A DNA stretch of 64,000 bases. It comes from Malachius bipustulatus. Taxonomy: Eukaryota; Arthropoda; Insecta; Coleoptera; Melyridae. Under the pieces are notes generated by a model that was not told the origin of the DNA, made no database searches, and was given only the letters and a program-made list of their open reading frames with translations. The position numbers and the translations under genes were made by a program. The stretch lies in NCBI GenBank assembly GCA_910589415.1, contig OU342639.1:806001-870000 (forward strand). The letters run 5' to 3'. Below, piece after piece: positions 31,664 to 42,887 of the stretch; within the stretch, counting starts at the first letter, position 1, and the number at the start of each line of letters is the position of its first letter.

Positions 31664-34648
31664 GCCTTTTTTCTTTTTTTTTTTATATATATAAAATGGA
31701 ATACAAACGGGACAAACCCAAAATAGTATTCACTATTGCTAATTGATGTGAAATTACTTTCATAAACATAACAAAATTAATCAATTATTTAACTAATAAT
31801 ATAAACATAATTATAACAAATTAAACTGACATACAATAACAAGTACCGTTAATGTGCTACCCAAAAAAACCCATTTAAACGAAACAAATTGACACAATAA
31901 TAAATTATTACATCAATTATACCTACTCAAACATTTTTTATGTAGTGCTTCAATGCACGATCGAGTTGAGAAGGTGAGAGGGCGAAAACATCCGCCCCAG
32001 AGAGACCACATAATGTATTGCAAGTTCTCAGGCAGCGATTTAGAGGAGAGTTCTGATAATAATTTGTGGCAGATGCATTCAAATAAAACACGTTCTTAAT
32101 TCTAGTGTTATGCATGGGTACTGTATAGTGCAGAAATGCAGTAATGTCAGGAGAATCAACCAAATTATTAATAATTTTTTAAATAAACTTGGCTTCCGAA
32201 AGCTTCCGGCGATCTTCAATTGAATACAAAGCAAGTTTTTTCACTATCGAGTTTTGATCACCCATATTATTAAAACATCTTTTTTTGACAATTTTGACAA
32301 ACCGATTCTGTATAGAATTTAGTTTATCTATGTAGGTAGAATAGCATGGACTCCATATAATCGAGCAATAGCCCAATAAGCTATTAACAAAAGCCATGTA
32401 CAAAGAGCGTAAAGCAAAAGGATCCCTGAAACCATAAGAGGCCCGTGTTATAAAACCCAGCATTCTGTTAGCTTTTTTTGAGACAATATATGTGCTGATC
32501 AAACATCATTTTGGAGTCAAAAATAATACCAAGGTCCTTTATACTATTAACCCTATCAAGCTTGGTCCGACCTATTGCATAGCTATTTTCTATTATAAAT
32601 TTATTGCGTGAAAAGGTGATGTGCTGACACTTTTTTAAATTTAAAGGCAAACGGTTTTTTTCACAGAATGTTTTTAATCGTTTGATATCTTGCTGTATTA
32701 AGGTACTATCCTCAAAACATTTTATCGAATGAAAATTTTTTAAATCATCAGCATACATTAGAAATTTAGCAAATTTAAAGCATTCTGAAATTTTGTCCAT
32801 ATAAATATTAAACAATAAGGGTCCCAGATGGGATCCTTGTGGAACGCCAGAAGTAACTACGCGAAAAGACGATGTACAGTTGCCCAGTCTTATAGCCTGT
32901 GACCTGTTAGACAGATATGAAGCAAACCATCTCAGAAGACTGCCGTGGACACCGGTCCCAGCAAGCCGCTCCAGCAATATATTATGGCTTATCTTATCAA
33001 ACGCCTTGCTAAAGTCCGTATACACAGCATCTACCTGAGTACCTTCATTTAGATGTCTCAAAACATACTCTGAATACAAAAATAAGTTACTTTCCACAGA
33101 TCTACATTTGACAAATCCATGCTGCTCAATATTTAACAACTCCTTAACCTTAAAGTATAAGTGATCCCGAACTATACTCTCAAAAATTTTCGATATTATC
33201 GATAGTTTGGAAATAGGCCTGAAGTTAGTAATTAACTTGCTATTTCCCGACTTTGGAATAGGCAGTATGAATGCCTGTTTCCATACCTGAGGAAATACAC
33301 CCTCCTGTAATGATTTGTTGAAGATAAGAGACAAGGGCTGCAACAAACCCTCTTTACAAGCCTTTATGAACACAGAAGGGATACCATCGGGACCAGGTAA
33401 TGCACTCTTTAGTGCTGATATTCTCTCCCCAATCACCTCCTCATCCATTGTGATCGCATAATATACCAAATTAATGCCTTCATCTGCAATTTCAGGATTA
33501 TATTTTCTATCTGAGCTCTCAAATGACAAGGAAAAAAATTCCGAGAAGGCGTCGCACACATCCTGGCAATCGGTATACACTTTATTATCATAAATAATTG
33601 AATCGAGAGAGTTTTTTGCCCTCTTCTTATTATTAACGAAGTGCCAGAATTTTTTTGGGTTATTAATCAGATTAGATTCGGAATAAGCGATATAATCCTT
33701 GTAGTCTAGGTTAATTAGATGCTTGGAACGCCCTCTCAGAACTTTAAATGACAAATAATCAATCTCATTATTATATTTTTTCCACCTTGTATGTAGTCTC
33801 CTTTTTTCCCTAATTGCGTTAATCGTACTTTTGCTAAACCACGACGGAAAGCCATGGTATTTTTTTCGTTTTTTTGGAACATGACACTCAATCAAGTTAT
33901 CAACAATGGCATAGAACACCGATGTACATTTTTCGACATTGCACTTAAAAAATAATTCACCCCAATTTGTCTTTAACAAACTTTCGTTGATTGCCGCAAA
34001 ATTTGCCTCACTAAAATTGAAAACTCTCGAACAATATTGTCGTACGGGCTTCATATTGTTCTCCCCAACTTCAATACAGAATTCCAATGTGCAATGACAC
34101 CTATCCTCACGGACCAATGGCGTGGTACATATATCTACACTACTAATATCGAATTTATTACAAAAAATTAGATCCAAGATATTTCCAGCTTGATTTCTAT
34201 GAGTACAGAATTGATACAAATTTATGAATGATGTACTATCAATCAGCAAGCCAGAGTTAGGATCTGAATAGTTACTAGGTTTACAGTTTTTATTAATATC
34301 ATCATAAATCCATTTGATCTGAGGAAGGTTGAAGTCTCCACAGAGGACTATTAAATCATTGGAATTCCTTACAAATAAATCACTAAGCTTTGTGCAAAAT
34401 AATCTTAGAGCTACAAAATCACCCGGCGGTAAATAAACACAACCCACATGACACTTAACGTTACCATTTCCAGGGACTATAGTGACCCAGATATCCTCCG
34501 CCTCGGAAAACCATGACTCCTGAGAAAAACTAACCATTGTTTTATCAACTGCAATGAGACAACCACCACCCTCTGACTTCACTGATGAACTCTGCTCCCG
34601 ATCTCGACGATAAACATTGTATCTTTCACAAATTACCTCTGAACTATA
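31664..34648 (-). mobile_element. 5'-truncated LINE (LINE-A), inserted in LINE-B
   Basis: A ~3-kb non-LTR retrotransposon on the minus strand with endonuclease and reverse transcriptase and an A-rich 3' tail next to 31664. The 5' end is truncated inside the endonuclease domain. A GTG (CAC on the plus strand) at 31661-31663 and 34649-34651 may be the minimal target-site overlap. Sequence style (SGVPQGSHLGPLLF, YADD) fits the Jockey/CR1-like group. Confidence 0.85.
31927..34648 (-). pseudogene. LINE-A ORF2: endonuclease-reverse transcriptase
   Basis: In order on the minus strand: endonuclease motifs ERYNVYRRDR, VGCVYLPPGDF, LCGDFNLPQIKW, ILDLIF and REDRCHC; reverse transcriptase FRPISKLSIISKIFE, TDFSKAFDKISH, SGVPQGSHLGPLLF and YADD (about 32741-32760); and a C-terminal part with SLLGYCSIIWSPCY and NYYQNSPLNR. 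One frameshift near 32490-32500 separates the RT from the C-terminal part, and one in-frame TAA at 32179-32181 interrupts the latter. The endonuclease start (Glu-Thr-Trp region) is lost. The apparent start codon at 34687 belongs to LINE-B. Two lesions suggest it is inactive but fairly young. Confidence 0.85.
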
Positions 34649-34815
34649 CACTGGAATGCTATTCCAAAGTGATGCGGTTCTATACATAAAAGAAGTCTGA
34701 AATAGGTTGGTACGAGGTGTAACGAGCTGAACCTGATACGGATGAGCGTCTGCAGCTCGGCGTGTATTTCTGCCCGGTCTTGATCTTGGTGGGTGTGTGG
34801 GTGGGTGATATACAG
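34649..34815 (-). pseudogene. C-terminal part of LINE-B, 5' piece
   Basis: The minus-strand frame encodes RPGRNTRRAADAHPY, VTPRTNLFQTSFMYRTA and SLWNSIP, a typical LINE ORF2 C-terminus, and then runs in frame into the endonuclease of LINE-A. The rest of the C-terminus lies at 31577-31663. Sequence upstream of 34815 is not recognisable as LINE. Confidence 0.7.
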
Positions 34816-35954
34816 GGTGTGGTCCTTTTATAAAATCACAACATCAACTTATTTCTCATTTCAAATACGTGGGCACATTTTCTTCCAAGCTTTCGATTGT
34901 GATCTAATTTCTGAGTAAAATGACATTTATGTTGCCTTCACCAACTCTCCCGGTTTATGCGCTCAAAAATTCGAATGTAAAATTTTCATTATTGAAAATT
35001 GTCGCATCATGCACCAACAAAGAAGACACATGAAGGTGTTTAAATATCTTCTGAGAAGTTTAATTTTTTATACAGGCTGTTCAAAAGTCAGCTACGAACT
35101 TTGAAGATTTCGAATCGATTTTTCTTGTTTATTTTAAATACAACGCCCTATATATTACCATGTCATCAGTTAGGTATTGAAGTCCTCCTTCAACCTGTTA
35201 TATAGTCTCCTATACCTATAACTCTCGTAGTTTGAAAGTTACAGAAATTTCTTTGGAAAATATTGGAAAATAACTAAAATTGATAATCAACAACAAACAA
35301 AAACATTAAAAGACTGCCAACATAAACCTACATTACCTTACAGATTACAAAAATTTATAATAAATGGTCTAACTGTCCACCATACTGTCCACCATAATTC
35401 AAACGGAAAATAATAAATTTTGTATCTCGAAAGCAGACCTATGTTAATGGGGACTTTTTTCATATTTTTGAAAAAGCTGTCATATAATGAAGTCCTGCTG
35501 CGCACATATTATGAATCACCCTGTATAATATGACGTTCTTCTTTTCGAAGCTCTATAGTAAAAAAGCAACCCTTTTTAGTGATGTCAACACCCAGTCTTC
35601 GAATGCTCTATCGGAGCAAAAATTCAATTTGTTGTTGTACCTAAAGTTAATAAGTGCGAATCTATACACGACATATATACATTTTTAGTCCGAAGGTTCG
35701 GTTCGGCGTTCGATTCTACAATAACCCAAAGTGTAAATACTAACAAACTATGTGCTCATTTCTTGGAAATATGAAAACTTCTATCTATTATTATGGTAAC
35801 CGTTTGATGATCTAGCCGTTAGAAGAGATACAGCCATGTCGGCTGCTGGAGAACTGTCATGTGTTATGTTTTATTATATTCTTCATTCTTCAATAAGAAT
35901 AAGGGTTATCTGTAATTCTCTTTCATGTCCAGATATAAACTTACCTATTACATA
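34816..35954. other. Unassigned AT-rich DNA
   Basis: Contains isolated CCCTGTA/TACAGGG foldback-type strings (34812, 35519) but no complete element or gene. Confidence 0.4.
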
Positions 35955-36806
35955 CAGTGTGACCCATTTGTTCTTGAAACACCCTGTAGAATCTTAATTT
36001 ATGATGCGATTTAAAAAAAATTCTTTTAAATCATAGAGCTTGATAAACTGTATTTTGGGAGCATAAAGCGTCTCATTCCTACAAAATCCAAGGCCTACTA
36101 GATCAGTGTTTACTTGTAAAATCTCAAAAATTCATATTAGCGATTTTTTTAGAAAAAAACTGGGCACGCCACGGGATTCACCAGCCCTCAAAACGGTTAC
36201 TGTACTAAATTTTATTGAAAATGTCAGAGTAAAAAGGATCTTGTAGTTATTTTAGAAATTCATAATAATACTCCGAATTTTCAAAAATTAATTTGAAAAA
36301 GGTCAAAAGCTATCATAAGTAAAAATTAAAATTAAAAAAAGTAAATAAAAAAAAGTAAAAAAAAAAATTAAACAAATAAATAAATAAATAAATAATTATA
36401 ATTAAAAAATTAAAGTACCTACATTATCACTAACTAGACGTACAATTTCTATTTTGTCTCTCTTGACCTTTTCGAATAAATTAATGAAAATTCGGAGTTC
36501 TATTATGAATTTCTAAAATAACTGCAAGATCCTTATTACTCTGACATTTCCAATAAAATTTAGCACAGTAGCGTTTTGAGGGCTGGTGAATCCAGTAGTG
36601 TGCACAGTTTTTTTCTAAAAAAATCGCTAATATGAATTTTTGAGATTTTACAAGTAAACACTGATCTAGTAGGCCCTGGATTTCGTAGGAATGAGACGCT
36701 TTTTGCTCCCAAAATACAGTTTATCAAGCTCTATGATTTAAAAGAAATACTTTTAAAATCTAATTAAGATTCTACAGGGTGTTTCAAGAACAAATGGGTC
36801 ACACTG
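35955..36806. mobile_element. Foldback element with CAGTGTGACCC ends
   Basis: 852 bp flanked by TA on both sides. Left end CAGTGTGACCCATTTGTTC and right end GAACAAATGGGTCACACTG are perfect complements; pairing continues inward almost to the AT-rich centre at 36300-36420, which includes an AAAT microsatellite. No ORF. Confidence 0.85.
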
Positions 36807-36808
36807 TA

Positions 36809-38160
36809 TAATGCTTACATCTCGTAAGGCCCACATATTAGGCATATGTGTTGTGGTTGTGCTCAAGTCTAATTTGGACCAAGGATGCAAAGCAACATCA
36901 GTGGCAAGTGTGTCAAATTTTAAGAAAATCCGTACATTAGAAAAAAAGTTATGGAAAAATATTGATTTAAAAAATCAACTTTGAAGGCCCATAACTTTCT
37001 TATTCGTGAGTTTTCGAAAAAAATTTACAGTTACTTTAGGCAATATTTCATCAAGTAGAATCACCCCCTTCATTTTTTGCTCATAATTTCCGGACACCTG
37101 TATAGGGATCAAGGTTATATACTTTACCCATAACTTAAAAAGTGGCATGCGCTCGACTTACGATTTTTGCATTTTAGGGATGAAATCCACCCCTTTAAAA
37201 AAAGCAAATTAAAGCAATCCAATTGTGGTAATCTTATTTAGTTGAGTAGAATAATACTTCTGTATCATTTTGAAGCACGTTTTACTATTACCGTCAATTT
37301 TTCCTTCATTACTTTTCAGTGAGAAAGTGTGACGGAATGATTCAAATGGGTCTCCTCGCAATGTGTACATTGTATTGTGCCAAGGCGCCAGACTATTTGA
37401 AGGTCCGAATGCAGAAATATTGTACGCAAATGGCACCATAAACTATTATGGGACCAAGTTTGTTGACAAATTGAATATTTCATTTCAGAGGGTTCAAGTG
37501 TACGTGAGAAATTGCAAATTCGGTCTTCATGCAGACCAGACTATAATATCCCTTCGGTGCGGGCCCATAATTTTTTGTGCTACATGCCCGATTGACAGGA
37601 TCTCTTACCCACTATATTACCTTTATCTATACCTATTGTATGCAAAATTTTATGATGGTACAATTCAGGGAATTCTTGAGAGGCAAGTAATGTGCCACAA
37701 AGGGCAGTTGTTTATCTACACAGCTTCGATACTTCGACTGTAGGTGTAATAAAATGGGCACACGGAAACCCCACCCTTTTTTCTTGAAAAAAATACTAGC
37801 GACGAAAAACTTTTTGCGTTGGACATCAGTCGCTGTTCTGATTCTGATAAGTACAGATCGAGCTATACGTTTTTGTGTTGTGTGAATAGTGGTAAAGTGT
37901 TTTGTGCTTCTTTATAGTGTATACTTCTACGTTTCTAGAGGTAGATACGTACCTTACAGTAATATCATTAACCGTTGTTTAATAAGGGTAAGTCTCATAA
38001 AAAAATTGCACACATATGTACCTACAATTTTTAGTAGTTTACTTAGTCAATAAATTAGGAGAACGTGGTAAGTATAGGAACATGCATGTTTTATAGAATT
38101 TTCTGTGAAGATATGAGTGAAAGAAAGTTTTTGTCAATTTCTATGTAGATTATTGAAGTA
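36809..38160. other. Unassigned DNA
   Basis: A 126-residue open frame (37363-37743, plus) and an overlapping 76-residue one (minus) exist, but neither shows a family motif or a convincing start. TTGTGTTGTGTGAATAG near 37870 and later bases could be the 5' leader of the Merlin gene at 38161, not demonstrable. Confidence 0.35.
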
Positions 38161-38823
38161 ATGGCGGGGCGTCTTTTTGCCATCATCGAAGAGGTACTAA
38201 TCATGACACCGGCCCAAATATTGGCGGAGAACGTGGACCTGCGGAATATCGCTTTCGAGACGCCTTTGGAGGCCATACGGTGGGCTGCGAGGCGGAGGCT
38301 CCTTAGGAACACTTTGATTTGCCAGGTCTGTGCCACTCCGATGTGTTTTGTCCGGTATAGAACGGGCAAGGACGGACATCGATGGAGATGTCGTGGATGT
38401 GCTGCCTCGAAAAGCCTGCGGTTCGGGGCATTTTTTCAAAAAAGCAATCTGGCAATAGAACAAATAATTGTGGTGATGTATTGCTGGGGCAGAGATGCGC
38501 CCCAACGAGAAATGCTTCACGAAGCCCGCTTGGGGCCCCGGTCGACGCACGCCACAGTTGATTGGTGCAACTTCTTCAGGGAGGTTTGCGAACAGTACCT
38601 GGAAGATCACCCGCAGATGATAGGGGGCTGGGACGAAGACAGGCAGGAGTCGAAAATCGTCGAAATCGACGAATCCAAGTTCTACCACCGCAAATATCAT
38701 CGCGGCCAGTGGCGACAAGGGCATTGGGTTTTTGGTGGCATTGAGCGAGGGTCGGGGAAATGCTTCCTTGTGGAGGTGCCAGACAGGACTGCCAACACCC
38801 TGGAAGCGCTTATCCGGCAGTAA
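38161..38823 (+). CDS. Merlin (IS1595/ISXO2-like) transposase, 5' part
   Basis: An open frame of 220 residues with much higher GC than its surroundings. Residues ~60-82 hold a zinc ribbon (CQVC ... WRCRGC). The start of the DDE domain follows: EIDESKFYHRKYHRGQWRQG, then HWVFGGIERGSGKCFLVEV, which is characteristic of ISXO2-like/Merlin transposases; the first catalytic Asp is in IDES. The second Asp and the last catalytic residue are not in this frame. The ORF ends at CGGCA followed by GTAAGT, a good splice donor, so it may be a 5' exon whose partner is missing or distant. An alternative start is the second Met (codon 15). Either a truncated transposon or a domesticated gene exon. Confidence 0.75.
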   Translation: MAGRLFAIIEEVLIMTPAQILAENVDLRNIAFETPLEAIRWAARRRLLRNTLICQVCATPMCFVRYRTGKDGHRWRCRGCAASKSLRFGAFFQKSNLAIEQIIVVMYCWGRDAPQREMLHEARLGPRSTHATVDWCNFFREVCEQYLEDHPQMIGGWDEDRQESKIVEIDESKFYHRKYHRGQWRQGHWVFGGIERGSGKCFLVEVPDRTANTLEALIRQ

Positions 38824-39369
38824 GTCTCTTATTTTCTTGGAAACATATACTCGTAGTAGCGTATCCAATATAGTTTGTTCGGCATACACAGGGTGAGTCC
38901 CCTAAGATGGAAAGCTGGATTACACCTACACCATTAAAGATATCGAAATGAACCAAAAAGTGTTGTAAATGGGAGGGTAAAGTGCAGTTTGTAAAATTAT
39001 TTTCAGATACACAGGATGGCCAATATCGCTGTACGTCACACAACCTCGTTATTTTAAATAGGACACCCTCTATATAATTATATCTTCAGATTATTTGAGA
39101 AAAGTAAAAAAGAATGGTTTGTGAAGTTGAAGTTTGTAATGAGCAGTTTATGAGTTATAAAGTAATGAAAATCACGATTTTCAATTTTCAAAGCAGCTTA
39201 TATTGAAAACGGCTCGAGATATGGGAAAACGGCTTCCATGTCCCTATCTTAAATTTTCATCCGGTGTCCTATTAGATGGATGAAATTTTTATACAGAGTG
39301 GTAAAAATTTGATTATTTTCATCACCCGGTATAAAAATTTCAGCTAGATGATAAGTAGATAGAGTTGGG
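38824..39369. repeat. Diverged foldback-family remnant
   Basis: 39060-39340 shares GTTTATAACTCA-like, GAAAACGGCTCGAGAT and CATGTCCCTATCTTAA blocks with the family at 14162 and 29614, and CACAGGGTGAGTCCCC at 38888 resembles its end. Decayed; no matching second half. No Merlin exon was found here. Confidence 0.45.
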
Positions 39370-40360
39370 GGGTTCTGGCCCAAGGTCATGGCCTTGGGCT
39401 AGAATCCGCACGTGTAAATCTTCAAGGTCAGGTCATTTCAAGGTCAAACTATATGATCTAATCTAGGGTTATTATATTATTTCAAGGTGAAATTTTCAAG
39501 GCCAAGCTGTCCCAGAACCGGCACGTGTAAATCTTCAAGGTCAGGTTATTTGAAGGTGAAATCTTCAAGGTCAGGTTATTTGAAGGTGACATTTTCAAGG
39601 CCAAGCTGTCCCAGAACCGGCACGTGTAAATCTTCAAGGTTAGGTCATTTGAAGGTGAAATTTTCAAGGCCAAGCTGTCCCAGAACTCTCCACATGTAAA
39701 TGGTACATATGCTTCAAGGTCAACTCACTACAAGGCAAAACAATACGATTTAATTGATTAAGAAAATCTATTTTTCAAGGTCAACTTCAAGGCCAATCGT
39801 CCTGACGAAAATCATCAAGTAATTATTTCAAGGTATTGAATAAATTAAAAATCAGTTATTATTATTGGGTACCTATTAGGTACTTATAATAACTTGGAGA
39901 CATTATGAATATGAAAACAACGCTAGCAGGTGCGGTGGTATCATGTTACCCAGCTCGTCGCGCTGGTCATCCTACATGGTTAATTGTATTATTATATGAA
40001 TGAGAAAATTAAGCTCCGGCTAGATCATTTAGGGGTATTGTGTTATTATTTCAATCAAAATAAAGCCTCGGCTAGATCCTGTAGGTAATGAAATTAATTC
40101 AAGGTAATAATTTATTGTAGGTTTACATAAGTCGTCAAAAGCATTTCATTTCACATTACAGAAATTATTTAAGCCGACTAGATTTACGGCCGCCAAATCG
40201 GTTATTCATTTTTCAAGGTTGGAAAGGTGTGAACTGCATGTAATTTTGAAGGTCGAATTATTTCAAGGTTATCTGAAATATTTCAAAGTCCCAGCACATG
40301 TAATTTTGAAGGCCAAGATCAAACATTTTGATATGACGTAAATTTCAAGGTTAAAAAATC
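39370..40360 (+). repeat. Array of TTCAAGGTCA-type sites upstream of the 122-aa gene
   Basis: At least twenty TCAAGG cores, many as TCAAGGTCA or TCAAGGCCA; the densest part is 39415-39800. Larger units (about 60-110 bp) contain CCCAGAACCGGCACGTGTAA, a CACGTG E-box, followed by ATCTTCAAGGTCAGG. The element is the inverted counterpart of 11140-11990. TCAAGGTCA is the known binding site of FTZ-F1/ERR-type nuclear receptors; use as an enhancer here is inference. Confidence 0.8.
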
Positions 40361-40428
40361 ATCAAATCCATTATTTCAACCGGAGATTTTCAAGATTATC
40401 CTGTTGAGGTTTTTTTTAAATATTTAAA

Positions 40429-40459
40429 ATGGTGGGGGTAGCCGGTCGCCATATAAATA
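40429..40459 (+). promoter_or_regulatory. GGTGGGGG + TATA module before the 122-aa gene
   Basis: AATGGTGGGGGTAGCC is followed by GCCATATAAATATT, about 40 bases before the ATG at 40496. It is the same two-part arrangement as in the PolB cassettes. Confidence 0.6.
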
Positions 40460-40495
40460 TTATAATTTGAGGCTAGTCACTCATAACAAAAGAAA

Positions 40496-40864
40496 ATGTG
40501 GTTGATGTATGCAGCACAAACGTGGGGTGACGTAACAGATTTGAAAAGTGGTGTGAAAAGAATAAGAGCCGAGTTTAGAGATTTACGAAGAGATGCAGAG
40601 CATGCAGGAATATACGACTTTAAAGTTATTTTCGATGAAAATGAACTGAGTTATGCATCGCAACTCGCCAAAGATTATGAGGAAGGCGTGATTATTTGTG
40701 AAGAATATTTAAATGATGAGATAAGTGTTGAGTGCCTCTGTTACGAATTTATAAAATTAAACTTCGCGAGTTACCTTAGTATATTGAGTGAATTTTTACC
40801 TGAGGATCTGAAAATAAAGTTTTGTGAGATTAGCTGTGAAGAAAGTGAACAAGAAAATAAGTGA
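40496..40864 (+). CDS. Unknown acidic 122-aa protein
   Basis: An intact ORF starting MWLMYAAQTW, with charged helical segments (VKRIRAEFRDLRRDAEHAG, DFKVIFDENELSYA, LAKDYEEGVIICEEYLN) and an acidic C-terminus (CEESEQENK). No membrane segment or known motif. Its stop overlaps the start of the next ORF as TGATG, so both could be translated from one message by termination-reinitiation. A TATA module lies just upstream and the hormone-receptor-like array before that. Family not recognised; the promoter links it to the PolB cassettes, which is inference. Confidence 0.65.
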   Translation: MWLMYAAQTWGDVTDLKSGVKRIRAEFRDLRRDAEHAGIYDFKVIFDENELSYASQLAKDYEEGVIICEEYLNDEISVECLCYEFIKLNFASYLSILSEFLPEDLKIKFCEISCEESEQENK

Positions 40865-41249
40865 TGGAGAGTAAATGTTTGTATTGCAGCTTAGAAGTTG
40901 ATAAACCATCAGCATATTGTAAAATCCACACTGAAAAAAATATTAAGAAGCCAGAGATTTGTTTCTTCTGCAACTATATAGGGGGAAAAATTATCAGAAT
41001 TGTCCGGTAGTGGATATTCCACCAGATGAGATCTTCCAGGATGATCGTGTCTGTCTTATTCCCGATTGTGGCCAAATAGCTATTTGTCGCTCAAGAGGAC
41101 ATTTTTGTACAAGTCACAGCTGTAAAATGTATTTTTGTAACGAGCCACGTAAACATGTAGATTTATGTATTATCGATAACATGTATATAGAAAACACTAT
41201 AAAATCAATTACTGAAAAATTGTCACACTGTTGTAAGTTTATAATGTGA
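40864..41249 (+). CDS. Cys-rich protein read through a putative -1 frameshift
   Basis: The first frame starts at the ATG overlapping the previous stop (40864) and encodes KCLYCSLEV, a Cys-x2-His pair and ICFFCNY before a stop at 41008-41010. The -1 frame takes over from about 40983 and continues to 41249 with CLIPDCGQIAIC, HFCTSHSCKMYFC and a C-terminal CC. At 40983-40989 lies GGGAAAA in the phase G-GGA-AAA, a canonical slippery heptamer that shifts exactly into this frame. The paired cysteines of both parts look like parts of one zinc-binding protein of about 127 residues. A one-base indel in the G5A5 run would look the same. A polyadenylation signal (AATAAA) follows at 41249-41260. Confidence 0.55.
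40983..40989 (+). promoter_or_regulatory. Putative -1 ribosomal frameshift site G-GGA-AAA
   Basis: The heptamer is in the correct phase, 19 bases before the zero-frame stop at 41008, and the -1 frame is open for 80 more codons with continued Cys-rich character. No clear downstream pseudoknot was worked out. Confidence 0.45.
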
Positions 41250-41550
41250 ATAAAATAAATTTAAAAAAACTTTAGTGTTATTATAAGTCCTGCTACTCCA
41301 AACGGAAAAATAAATAAAAAATATGCTATAAAGTCGTTAGTGGATGTGAATAAAATAATTTATAAGTGTATTATAATCGTTAGGTAGGTACCTATACTTT
41401 AATTAAAAATTATTTAAATAATAATGGAAAATTCAATGTCGCAAAAATAAACTATTGCGTAATTTATAAAAACAGAGTCCCTAATGAAGGGCGCTAAGCA
41501 TGAAATACAAGAGAAAAACTATAATGAAAATAAATAGAGCTTCATAGGTA

Positions 41551-42233
41551 TACTATGATTTTTATAGGAAGGCAAGAGTCTGGGCGTGAACTACGCATCT
41601 TGCCGGTTTTAATTGTTCCACCCATTGAACTGATAAACGCTGTTCCACCATAACAGACTAGAAATAACATCAGTGGCGCCGCGCACATAATAAAAAATAT
41701 TTTATATTTTTAATATATTTTAAATGTTTAGGTATAAATGATAAGTCAATTATCAATCTTCAATTAAAAAATCAATATGGACATCTACGTTTAATATTCC
41801 AATTTATATCAATTAGTCTCGGTTAAATTATTTCGAATTTATTTAAGATAAGGTACCTATGCGGAAAAAAAACTAAAATAGTAGATGTGTATACTATGAT
41901 TTTTATAGGAAGGCAAGAGTCTGGGCGTGAACTACGCATCTTGCCGGTTTTAATTGTTCCACCCATTGAACTGATAAACGCTGTTCCACCATAACAGACT
42001 AGAAATAACATCAGTGGCGCCGCGCACATAATAAAAAATATTTTATATTTTTAATATATTTTAAATGTTTAGGTATAAATGATAAGTCAATTATCAATCT
42101 TCAATTAAAAAATCAATATGGACATCTACGTTTAGTATTCCAATTTATATCAATTAGTCTCGGTTAAATTATTTCGAATTTATTTAAGATAAGGTACCTA
42201 TGCGGGAAAAAAAACTAAAATAGTAGATGTGTA
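41551..42233. repeat. Tandem duplication, 341-bp unit
   Basis: Copies at 41551-41891 and 41892-42233 are almost identical (both start TACTATGATTTTTATAGG and end TAGTAGATGTGTA). The duplication is recent. A 68-residue minus-strand frame inside is not supported as a gene. Confidence 0.9.
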
Positions 42234-42880
42234 CTTATTTTACTGGCAAGCAATATATTAATAACAAATTAATAACAATAATATATTAATCAATAAAACA
42301 CATGATAACAAAAACATCGGTACCTACACACGACACGATGACAGAAACCACCTATTTTAAATAAATATACGACACGAGCTAAACAGTACACACCACTGAC
42401 TTTTTACCTGTTCGATGAACGGCGGAGTTACTCTTATCAGCCTTATCTGGTTGGTTGTTTTTTTTACGCGGACACCGACTAACATTGTTGATATTGGACA
42501 ATAAACATTTATGGATTCGGAGCCCAATCTGCGCACCAACCAATTCTCGTCAAACTCTCGCCTTCCTATAGTATTCATGCTGTAAGTACGTCCAGATGTA
42601 ATGTTTATTGTTGAAATTACGGTAACCTGACCGAAGTGTAACATTACATACTATATTAAATGCTCTAGCTTATGAAGTGATGAACGTCCTTGCTGTTTCT
42701 ATACTCCTGCTACCTTATTATGAAATAACGCCTGAAAATAACGTCTAAGCGTCTAATTATTATTGAACAAATATGAAATATTATTCTACGCTTGATCATC
42801 AAGTGTTTGATTTGTGTTATCGTATTGTTATCATTTATTTAGAAAATGGATTTTCATAATAAATTAAATCATATTATTGT
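42234..42880. other. Unassigned DNA
   Basis: A 95-residue minus-strand open frame (42357-42644) has no recognisable motif. Nothing else seen. Confidence 0.35.
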
Positions 42881-42887
42881 TTGGCCT

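Noticed and set aside
37363..37743. 126-residue ORF and overlapping minus-strand ORF
   Set aside because: No family motif, doubtful start, both strands open; insufficient support for a gene.
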